Shown: piece after piece, positions 11,089 to 20,044 of the stretch
How positions within the stretch are numbered: position 1 is the stretch's first letter
Layout of the letters: each line of letters opens with the position of its first letter
Translations under genes and position numbers: made by a program
The notes under the pieces: model-generated
What the model was told of the DNA's origin: nothing
Databases searched by the model: none
The model's input: the letters and a program-made list of their open reading frames with translations, nothing else
Assembly (NCBI GenBank): GCA_030704615.1
Contig: CM060731.1
Coordinates: 95,524,756 to 95,588,755 of the forward strand
Direction: 5' to 3'
Length of the DNA stretch: 64,000 nucleotides
Source: Takakia lepidozioides
Lineage: Eukaryota; Streptophyta; Takakiopsida; Takakiales; Takakiaceae

Positions 11089-12757
11089 GTATATGAAATA
11101 CGTGCTCCTTCAGACAGGGGCCCTGGCTCAAGAGCCCCCGTTCTTCATGGCTTGGACCGTGGCGGGCCCAAGCTGTGTCTACACACCCGAGATGCAGAAA
11201 CAATGGCATCCCGCGCATCTCGTTGGATGCCCCTGGTACCTGGATATGTCTGGCGGTATTGTTGACGAGTCTGAGAAAGATCTGCACGCCTTGGCAGAAG
11301 AGAAGAGAAAGGAAAGACGTGTCCCTGCTGGGCCAAAGTCGGCAAAGGAATCTGCTGCTCTGGAAGAATCCAGAAAGGCAGCTGAGATGGCACAAAGACG
11401 GTGGATGCAGCTGTGCAGGCCCAACAGAAGGGGTCGAAGAAGAGGACTCGCCAGCAAGGAGCAGCTGTTGTGACACCCGCCAAAACGAAGAAGCAGAAAC
11501 AGCCTGTTCAGGAAGAGGGTGACGAAGGGACTCCGATGGAGACTTTGCAACCAGCCCACCCCCCCAAACGCAGCTGCCTCCCCTGTGCCCACCGTTGTCA
11601 CGAGAGGCACAAGAACTGGCTCGGCAAAGAAGGCACTCTTCAACCCCCCAGGGGGCACCCTTTCAGCCGGTGGAAATGAAGAGGCCAAAAGTGGCTCACG
11701 AAACAGTAGTCCAGTGTGTAAATGGCGGCTTTGGATGGACGGGCAGCCAAGTTGGCATACATGAAGACCATGGAGGGTCTGAAGGGCAAGCACTGAAGAA
11801 GGCGACTGCCGAAGAGCCTTCCGACACCCCAGGATTTCAGAATATGGTCTCGTTCTTTGAGAGGGTGTGTGCAGACAAGGATTGTAGGAGGGGCGGAAAT
11901 GCCACCGAGTGGTCTTGCGATATGATCATCTTGGATATTCCGGACGGAGAGCCTGTGGAAGGACTGCAAGCTTTGCCATCTTGGAACAGGTACTCGGAGG
12001 ACTTTTGGAAGAAAGGATTCGGGCTTGCCCGCATGGTGTTGGACGACAGAGGCTGTGTGGTTGTCCTGGCGAGCAGAGGAAAAAACACTCAGACAGGAAT
12101 TGCGAAGTGGACCCGCAAGAGCGCCGTCCCGACTCTGAAAAAAGAGTGGACGTGCATCAACACACTGGGCCTTCGGTCGGAAGGGAAGAAGGTAATTACG
12201 ACACTGGCACTCGTCCATTCATTTGCTTGGGTGTTTTCAAATGCGGTGCCGCATTCGGTTTCTAATCGTTCCCCCCTGTGTATGAACTGCGACCCCCTCG
12301 ATTACGACGTTCTGTTCAACAACGTTCCCAAGGAACTTCTCCCTCATAGCCTCACTTCAACGGAACCCCTGCGGTACTCACGGACTCGGAGCCCTGCCTT
12401 CATTCAGACAATTATGGAGACATGCACAGACGTGGAGGGCACAGTGCTGGACCTCATCTGTGGGACAGGTATGTAGAATCTTGATCTATGCTGTTCTGCA
12501 AATTCTCGTTAGGATGTAGTTCGCAACATCTGATGTTGTAATGTGTGGATGGCATTGTAACAGGTGCCTCAATGTGGGCTGGGCGGTTTTCCGACTGGCA
12601 CCTCTTTGCCTACGAGGAGGACTCATCCGTGTGGGGATCCCATCTAGAAGGGCTGCAACGGAATGTTAAGGCTCCCAACAGAGCGGAAGTCTCCTCGGAT
12701 TCGTCGGAGTCCGAGGAAGACACAGTGGATTTGATGCGAGGAGAACCTGGAATACGA
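11089..12757 (+). CDS. Class A gene, amino-methyltransferase-like domain (module 1)
   Basis: After a CCTTGCAG acceptor the exon encodes YVLLQTGALAQEPPFF and CPWYLDM, conserved in class B. A basic, Lys/Gln-rich linker follows, with frame changes near 11470-11600. From about 11880 the frame is open to 12476 and contains WSCDMIILDIPDG, then FGLARMVLDDRGCVVVLAS, then WTCINTLGLRS. An intron at 12469-12563 (GTATGT to AACAG, phase agreeing) joins GTVLDLICGT to GASMWAGRFSDWHLFAYEED. This order, motif IV before the SAM-binding motif I (DLICGTG, then an acidic strand), is that of beta-class N4/N6 amino-methyltransferases. The usual DPPY is DIPD, so activity is doubtful. A class A palindrome near 12239-12258 sits inside the open frame. 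The exon ends at a GTGAGT donor. Confidence 0.65.
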
Positions 12758-12862
12758 GTGAGTGCAAACATTGTAAGTTTGCAAAGCCTTCTGGGTCATT
12801 TTTGTCAAACGAATTTCCAGACTATGGTTCTCATTAGTCTCGTTGATGATTGTCATGTGCAG

Positions 12863-13332
12863 GATTGCAGGGTCCGGGTTGAAACATGTAGGGCCTACAC
12901 TTCCTGCCAAGGAAGAATGTCCCGTTCTTTGCGGGGGCCGACTTCATGACGAGCCCGGTGAGGGACTACTCCCTTCCTAGTTATGCAGCTAAACTCGCAA
13001 ATACAGCGATTAGAAGAAGTGAGAATCCCAGTAAAGTAGAGCAGATTTTGGAGAGGGCTAGGGAGGACAGAAGGATAAGGAAAGAGTTGGCAGCAGCTCA
13101 GACAGGTAGACGGGTACGAAAGTACATATGTGATTCAGCGGATGAGAGCGACGCAGACAGGGATGAAGACGACCCAACGGAGGTGAGATTGACAGTTCCA
13201 CAAGGGGAAGATGGGATTTTCAAAAGCCTGGCCAACGAGCAGTCCGCTGGAGATGAGAAAGGCACTGAGGGGGTGGAGGCGGAGCAGGACAGTCTAGAAC
13301 AGGATGAGGATTCGGATGATTTTCAAGATTAA
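12863..13332 (+). CDS. Class A gene, C-terminal exon (module 1)
   Basis: The exon follows a GTGCAG acceptor and ends at a TAA at 13330-13332. From 12946 it reads MTSPVRDYSLPSYAAKLANTAIRR, then a charged helical stretch (ERAREDRRIRKELAA), then RRVRKYICDSADESDADRDED and an acidic tail. The inverted copy at 62285-62957 is nearly identical over this part and lacks one A present near 12911, so module 1 has a small frameshift at the start of the exon. The class C gene has a matching block (GYDMPPYAATEAQ and FDNSAEEGSESEDPTTEEG), so this tail is a family feature. It may be a regulatory or partner-binding extension; that is a guess. Confidence 0.65.
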
Positions 13333-13439
13333 TAGAATTTTAATGAAGTCTCTGTAAATGTAAATTCTCTTCCAGAGTATATAAGGAAATTCTCCCCGAC
13401 ATTCGTGACCCCTCTCCAGTGTGCATTCCAGCCACACAA

Positions 13440-14215
13440 TCGCCCAAACCACGACGCTCCCAAAATCAGAAATGGGGCACCGCATTTCTAAAAATTTGGC
13501 AACTCTAAAAACCTCTTTTGGAAATGCGGCACCGCATTTCCAAAACAGGGGAGGGGCTAAATTTTCCATTTCATGTTGGCATAGTAAAAAGTAATCGGCC
13601 GATTGGAAATGCGGTGCCGCATTTCCAAAATTTTCCTTTGTCCACACGCCAGTTTTGGCCTCTCCCGCTCATTGCATGGATGCCACCACGCTTACAGAGG
13701 TCGAACAGGAGGTCGAACAAGGAGGTCGAGATGGCGGAATTGGAAATGCGGTGCCGCATTTCCATATTGGGGATGGTCGTTGTTCGAACTGCTGGCCCAT
13801 CAGCAAAAATTGGCACCGCATTCCATTGTCAAAAAAAAGTCGATGACGGACATGGAAATGCGGCGCCGCATTTCCAGAACGGACATCGCAATTTGTCCAT
13901 TTGCAGACCCTCTCACGGAAATGCGGTAACGCATTCCATCGCGCTGGTCGGAAATGTCCACTTTTCAAGTGTTGGACGGAAATGCGGCACCGCATTCCCT
14001 TGTCCAAAAAGAAGTTTCCATTGCCAAGCTGGAAATGCGTCGCCGCATTTGCAATGCCAACCTCGTTGTCTGTCCAATTTATAGACCCGTGTTGGTATTT
14101 CGTGTACATGGACGGAAATGATGCACCGCATTCCATTGTCCGACACTGAAATGCGGTTCAACATTTCCATGTCGGCATTGAAATGCGGCACCGCATTTCA
14201 ATGTCCGACATGGCG
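13440..14215. repeat. Class A palindromes downstream of module 1 gene
   Basis: About ten class A palindromes, many perfect (for example near 13520, 13610, 13755, 13865, 13985 and 14190), lie between the stop codon of the ParB-methyltransferase gene and the convergent gene at 14458-15036. Spacing is irregular and the spacers differ from the upstream array. Some sites are decayed (GGTAACGC at 13925, GATGCACC near 14120). The inverted module 3 has a counterpart in the same relative place (61235-62155), so palindromes downstream of the gene are part of the module. Confidence 0.9.
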
Positions 14216-14457
14216 TTACTCTGGTATATTCTTGACACATGACTCTCATACCGGTTACTCTGGTATATTCATCCGGACAGACAAATTGTAGAAATGAGAC
14301 ATCAAATTGTAAACAGTGGGCCAATTCCGACAGTTATTCAACAGAAATGAAACACAATCACACAGAAGTGAGGTACGATGGGTTTATTGATTGGACACGA
14401 TGTCTCACATTTACCAACTGCAGACAAAACTAAGCCCTTCCTCCTTCTACATGGGCT

Positions 14458-15036
14458 TCACCAAGTCGACGGAACTTCGATACCCCTCAAAACAAGCTCA
14501 TTACTGCTGCGGCACCTCGAGGTAAACTGCAATTCGGTCGTTCTGCTGCCCTTGCTGGAGCTGACGACAATGTCATGTCCATCAATGATACCACCATCAT
14601 ACATTGACAAGGTCACTGTGGGCCTCATGTGCCCGTGCGATTCGTCTTTGCAACTCAGCCGAATGTCTCCATACACTGGAAGAGCGGAGTGATCTCCACG
14701 TATATAGTTTTCCCCGGTGCCGTCCACCCTGGTCCACTGGCAGCAGTTCCAGTGCCAAAGCGAGGCCGTGCGTGATCTGTCCGGCATCCCTTTCCAGCTT
14801 GGTATATCGAGGTCAACAATTTTCAGGACCCACGGACCGCATTGACCCTCGCCCTCACCTCGCTCAAAGCGGTAATAGCCCTCCAAATATTCCATTGCGC
14901 GCAAAAACTCTTGCTTGATTCCAGCAACGTCTATGAAAACAGAGAGCCAGACAATGATGTCTCCTGATTCTGGTTTGAACATAGCATAATCGTGGCCATG
15001 ATAAGGGCAGTCGGCTGGAGTTCGGTGGCACGGCAT
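14458..15036 (-). CDS. WNCCQWT-family protein, 192 residues, unknown function
   Basis: Intact minus-strand ORF starting MPCHRTPADCPYHGHDYAMF. Conserved blocks shared with its paralogs are SGDIIVW (about residues 24-30), YYRFERGEGEG, LKIVDLDIP, RTASLWHWNCCQWT (about 90-103), GENYIRG, YGDIRLS, LSMYDGGIIDGHDIVV and ELVLRGIEVPSTW at the end. It looks like a compact beta-rich domain; there is no signal peptide, membrane segment or catalytic motif I can name. A plausible AATAAA signal lies on the minus strand near 14382. It is convergent with the ParB-methyltransferase gene and divergent from its own paralog at 15401. The copy in module 3 (60381-60959) is also intact at the same length, which suggests the gene is, or was recently, functional. 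Confidence 0.7.
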   Translation of the reverse strand: MPCHRTPADCPYHGHDYAMFKPESGDIIVWLSVFIDVAGIKQEFLRAMEYLEGYYRFERGEGEGQCGPWVLKIVDLDIPSWKGMPDRSRTASLWHWNCCQWTRVDGTGENYIRGDHSALPVYGDIRLSCKDESHGHMRPTVTLSMYDGGIIDGHDIVVSSSKGSRTTELQFTSRCRSSNELVLRGIEVPSTW

Positions 15037-15400
15037 CCTTGAAAAGTACTGGAGTACTGGAGTACGCTCAATGACAGCAGCTTCCCGGATGGAGGGGAGC
15101 AGCGCGGTGGCTGGAAAAAGTTCAAGCTAACGCTGCAATTCCTCACAACACTCCAGGGCACATTTAAATTTCCCCCTTACAGGATCCTGGACGGATGAAG
15201 ATTGGCTACTCCATGAATGTAGCCGTTTCAGTTTCCTACCCTGCCATGCAAACTATGGGCAATGACTGCCAGGTGGGCCGATAGCCACTCGACACGACAA
15301 AGTCCATCCCCCCTTCGATGTAAATGCGGCACCGAATTTCCATCCGGGGATGGACTTCGGTGGCATATCTCAACCTATACCCCGTGGATGAGAAAGAGGT
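15037..15400. promoter_or_regulatory. Divergent intergenic region with one class A palindrome
   Basis: The region separates two divergently oriented WNCCQWT-family genes and probably holds both promoters. A single class A palindrome with one mismatch lies at 15320-15341 (GTAAATGCGG, centre CA, CCGAATTTCC). In module 3 the corresponding place (about 60130-60160) has a decayed version (GGCGCCGCCTTTACATCG). A single site between divergent promoters is a typical operator position, but the regulatory role is inferred. Confidence 0.4.
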
Positions 15401-16143
15401 ATGGGGCGTCATGAACACGTTACACCTCCGTCGGTGGGTGCGTGGGACCCAGATGCTCCATTATTTGAGCCCGGACTGCTCTTCCGCTTCGCATCATTTC
15501 CAAAATCTAAGGGCTTCGTTGCTGTCCGCAAGGTCATTGTCATTGGCATCAAAGACGTCCTCATGTCCTCCTTTGCAAGGATGCCGTGCTTCCGGAACCG
15601 GGACGACTGCCCTTATGGAGGCATCGATTATGCAATGTATTCGGCCACATCGGGAGACATCGTTATCTGGTACACAGATTACACAGAAGATACTGGTTCA
15701 AATTGGGAAACATTGTCCGCTTTTGAGTATCTCCCAGGCCAGTACGCCTTCGAGCGGGGTGACGATCTTGGTCTGAGGAGTCCGTGGCTCCTGCGCATCC
15801 TTGATTCCGATTTTCCCAGCTACGACGGGCACCCATGCAGAAGAATGCGCACTGCTATGCTGTTGCGGTGGAACTGCTGCCAGTGGACGTGGGTGGACTC
15901 CATCGGAGAGACTTATATCCTGAAGGAGTGCGCTCATCTTCTCCATTGTATGGGGACATTCGCATTGGTGTGGAGGACGAAAACGTGAAGCTTTCCATAT
16001 ACGATGGTGGTATGATTGAAGGGCAGGACATTGTGGTGAACATCAACAGGGGCGGTACAACGGCTGCAATCGACTTTACCTGGAGAAGCCCGAAGACTCA
16101 TGAGCTAGTTCTGAGAGCAGTCAAAGTCCCATTGACAACGTGA
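15401..16143 (+). pseudogene. WNCCQWT-family paralog, frameshifted
   Basis: Starts MGRHEHVTPPSVGAWDPDAP at 15401 and carries the family blocks: DDCPYGGIDYAMYSATSGDIVIW, YAFERGDD, LLRILDSDFPSYDG, RTAMLLRWNCCQWTWVD and GETYI. Near 15915 the frame shifts by one base; the rest (SSPLYGDIRIG, LSIYDGGMIEGQDIVV, HELVLRAVKVPLTT) continues to 16143 in another frame. It is about 50 residues longer at the N-terminus than the 192-residue paralog. A GATCAATAAAA signal follows near 16225, as in the module 3 paralog near 61025. It is divergent from the paralog at 14458-15036. The break could be a real mutation or a consensus error. Confidence 0.6.
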
Positions 16144-16235
16144 CTTTGTATTCAGTGGCACAGGGCTAACGATTTCTTTGCACAATCAGCACAGTAGACG
16201 TGCTTCAAATTCAATTCATGTGGATCAATAAAAAC

Positions 16236-18180
16236 CTCATTGTGCCCTCTTTTTATTCTATTCTGTGTCCATCGTTCCCAGAATGCGTCATTGCTCATTT
16301 CGTTTGGGATTGGGAGTGTGGGAGGATTTTGCAAGTGGCTGTTAGGCTGAAATGGGCCCCCATTGTACAGAGCAGTACCACCCTACCATTCGCGAAACAT
16401 TGCCATTCAATATATAATTCTAAAAAACATTGCCGAACCTCCTTCATCGGGAGGTCCTTCTCCCCCTATGACCGTGGCACCCTTAACCCTATTCCCGCGG
16501 ACACATATTTCCGGAAAATAGTCTGCTCATGTTTTTTTTCACACTTACGACTCTGCTCATGGCTCATGCCGCTCATGGCTCATGGCTCATGAAATAGCAG
16601 CCCCCGCATCTGAGTAGAGTGGATCAAACTTGATAGTTACTTACTTTTCTCTCTCAGAATATTTCCCTAGGTAAATGCGCCTCTGAAAAGCCAAAATGTA
16701 CTAAGGAATGGTCCGGGGAGAGGGCATTTTGCCTGCTGAGATGCCTATGAGGATATTTGGCGAGCCCCTTACAAGGGCAAGACAAATATCCGAACGGGCA
16801 GCGAACGGGGCAGAATGTCCATGCCGTAATTATTTGTAGAAAGCAAGTTCTGTCTACACCCTTTATTTTCTAATTTCCTTCTTTGGCGCCAAAAGTGGAT
16901 GAAAACTTGCATGGATACTTTGGATGTTTTGGACACTAGTCCCGTCTTTTTCTAATTTGGGCAGCCTGTCAAAGCCATAACGGGCAAGCACGTTCCACAC
17001 GCAATTTCTGCCACCAAGTAAGAGACCTAAAATGCGGTAGAACTTGCTATCTACTAATAATTACTGTCAAAGAACCACTCACGCTTCCGTTTTCCATCTA
17101 CACAGTTCTGGGGTCCAATCCAGTGTTGGTGTGGTATCTTGTATTGGAAATACCAGAAGGGTCCTAGTATGTAGTGCTGAATTTTTTGAAGGCAGGTAGG
17201 TTTTCCAATAATGCAGCCCTTGATTTTTTCAAGTATGAATCTGGTATGCATAGAGTGGTTTTTAAAAAAAATCAATCCGGATATGAGCAATGGTATCTGA
17301 ATGTCAATAACCTAGAAATATGAACTCGGATATGGTATTAAAAAATAATAAAATAAAAATGGTACTAGTATTCAAATTCAAATTCAATATTGAAATGGCC
17401 ATCTGAACTGTTCAAATGGCCATTTCAATATTCAAGAAAACCACAAGGGAAACCTGCTCATCTCATAGGATACCAACCCCCATACAATTATACACTGAAT
17501 CAGAATTGCATCCCTCGCAAATGAAGATCAAAGTGTCATTGTTATAATCAAAACAGCTAGTATATGCCCCTCGCCCTAAATCTCTACTCTACATTAAAGT
17601 ACCCTGCATCCATAATGTCTATATGTGCATATTAACATGATACCCGAACAGACCTGCAACGATGAGTCGAGCTCTGGTAGGGGGCGGGGAAATGAGAACC
17701 CTAACTGTCGCCTGTTAGGGTTTGGGGGGCCGCCAGGAAACTCGAGAACCTTCTGGTAGGGTACTACAAATGTTTACGGGAACAGAGAATAGTAGGTTAA
17801 GTTAGGAGAGACCCGGGTTGATGCCCGACGAAACCCAGATACCATACCAACACTGGTCCAATCCTGATTACTGCCTACCTCATTGCACCGTGGGTCCGTC
17901 TCTTACACTTATGTATGAAGTCACCGTTCGATATAATACTTAGATCTCCGCCCGTGCGGGTGTGGTTGGTCTCTCTCATCTTGAGACCTCTTTCCATGTC
18001 GAGTCACAGTCTCATAGCCCGGGCTCTTCTCAACCACTTTCCGTGTGACCCCACCCCTTCACGGCCTCTTTGATCTTTCCAACATGTCGGAAGCTCATCA
18101 TTGATGTGACCTGCTGTAGCATGTGAGCAATGTTTATAGGGCCCACCCCGCCCCCCAAAGGCCCAAGTATGTGCCACCAC
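16236..18180. other. Gene-free stretch with a hairpin and CATGAGC tract
   Basis: No supported gene. A tract of GCTCATG heptamers (reverse complement CATGAGC) lies at about 16535-16592; the same heptamer recurs at 53853-53890 and 57258-57325. An inverted repeat with 24-base arms (two mismatches) and a one-base loop lies at 17385-17433. The segment 17330-17440 is AT-rich. Confidence 0.5.
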
Positions 18181-18182
18181 CG

Positions 18183-18330
18183 GAAGAGGCGCTTTTTTAG
18201 GCTAACTCCCATAGAGCCCACGCCTGAAAAGGGGTAGTACCCGCATGGGGAAGAGGTGCTTCTTTAGGCTAACTCCCATAGAGCCCACGCCTGAAAAGGG
18301 GCAGTACCCGCATGGGGAAGAGGCTCTTAT
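18183..18330. repeat. 67-bp direct tandem repeat, about 2.2 copies
   Basis: The unit beginning GAAGAGG at 18183 recurs at 18250 and 18317, a period of exactly 67 bp, with only a few substitutions (CGC/TGC, TAG/CAG). It includes ACTCCCATAGAGCCCACG. It is followed by a CA/TA microsatellite at about 18353-18392. No relation to other repeats in the window is seen. Confidence 0.85.
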
Positions 18331-18667
18331 TTACGCTAGCTTCGGCTGGCGTCACATACACATACACACACATATATATATACGTGAGATGTGCTTCCTT
18401 CAAGATGGTCATCCTTTGTTTCTCCTTTATATACGTGAGTGATGACCGCACAAGCAATAGTGGAGCAGGAAAATTTTGCTTACAAAAGAATGGGCAGTAC
18501 AGGTTCGACCAGGGTATGCTTACCTGCCCGAACAGGCCCTCTACTGCCCATACTTGGAGTTAAAAACACTTGAGTTGTGCAGAATCGGCATTGCTGGCCC
18601 ATTTTGATTCGGCACCTGTCCTTAGCTGCATTCTGTAATTTAATCGACCTCTAAAATGGTAACCAAC

Positions 18668-18735
18668 AGTTGGTAGCTCAGTTGGATAGTGCACTCAGTG
18701 CAACCCAGATAATTCTGGGTCAAATTTTGCTACCT
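18668..18735 (+). other. tRNA-like sequence (pseudo-tRNA or SINE head)
   Basis: TGGTAGCTCAGTTGG matches a polymerase III A box well and GGGTCAAATTT about 45 bases later matches a B box loosely. The ends GGTAGC and GCTACC could pair. The anticodon arm cannot be folded convincingly, so I do not call a functional tRNA. Confidence 0.35.
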
Positions 18736-19439
18736 TGATGGCTGTGGTATGTTCTTTTCCCCTTCCCTTGGCCGGTGCAGCGTTTTTTTTATTGGCGAAT
18801 TTTTGCCGACCTCAAAAATAAAATGGATTATTCTGTCACAAATTCCCTGTTTTTTCATGGATGAAATCGCCAAACTTCTCCAAATAAAAAGTAAACTATG
18901 GATGAGTTCGCCAAATATGGATGATATAAATGGATTAAAGTACATTGGTGGATGATTCTATCCTAATTTCAGTGGATGAATAGAATGTACGGCTATTTTT
19001 GTAACGTAGTGGGCGAGTGGCCATTTCTCCCGCCCTCCCCGTTGGTGAGGTGAGGGGTGCTGATCAGTGCTGAGGCCAAGGCCAAGTGACTTGACCATGA
19101 GGAGGGTGGAGAAATAGCACCTCCCTTCATCACAAACATCACCCCAAACTTTCACTCAAGAGAGATCCAATAAATTACGAAGAAAAATAATGGCAAGTTG
19201 TTTACGAGGAGAGAGGTATGTTGGCTCGCTTTGTCCTAGTCTGCCATCAACCCGCCATCACAGATTCACACTATACTGTTGTCGTGCACCTAAGCATCGT
19301 GCCACAACATACATCGCTGTCCACCATACATTCTAAGCACACAATCCTAGAAAGCTATGCCACAATCGCCCCCCTAGCTGGTGATTAGGTCCCTCTAACA
19401 CCGGATAGCTGACAAGTATCCATCTCAATAAGATCATCG

Positions 19440-19710
19440 CTTTGTCGCGCACCTCACTTCGGTAAGCTCCCTTTCAAGTCATAGTTACTCACTTTGATGT
19501 GTGCGCCTAACTCCCAACCTAGCCGTTGGGCCAACTCGGAGCTTCGGCTGCTCACCGGCACATAACGGTCCTCCTTTTCTCCCCCAACAAACCCTCCACC
19601 AATTTGGGCCTAGTGGAAATTCCCTTTGGTAGTTGGCAGTCCGGAATAGCTCCCCACTTCTTGGTCGCTTTCCGGCTCGCTCGATACTCACTAGTTTTTA
19701 ATCTTGGAAA
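19440..19710 (-). repeat. LTR-like fragment, inverted relative to 52430-52690
   Basis: On the minus strand this stretch closely matches 52430-52690 on the plus strand, including AAAACTAGTGAGTA, GAGCCGGAAAGCGACCAA, and CAGCCGAAGCTCC. The plus-strand copy follows a chromovirus remnant, so the shared piece is probably part of that family's LTR. Similarity stops near 19713, where the flanks diverge. Confidence 0.6.
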
Positions 19711-20044
19711 CTTCTCCAGCAAGAAACCTGCATAGGGGAAGCTTCTTGGGGAAGCTTCTTAATAGCCAGTATATATAGGAGGCAAGACTGGACACTCTTC
19801 AGTCTCGCCAACACCAGTTCAAGCTACTTTTGTTTCCAGTATCTGGTACTCCAGTCCATTTTCCAGCATTCCAGTATTCAAGTCGTGTTCCAATATCTTG
19901 TACTCTTGTTCATTGTTATAAAGATCGTCTTGATTCCTATTTACTCATCGTGCATTCGGCCACGCCGACCTTGACTTCTGTCTAGCATTGTACCTCTAGT
20001 TTTATCTCTTGTTTGTGTTCAGTCATGTTCTCGTCTTTGACAAT

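Noticed and set aside
12192-12290. An intron between 12192 and about 12290 (GTAATT donor)
   Set aside because: No acceptor AG is present before the next conserved block and the frame is continuous through the palindrome, so I kept it as exon.
18668-18735. Functional tRNA gene
   Set aside because: The anticodon arm does not fold and the T arm is poor.
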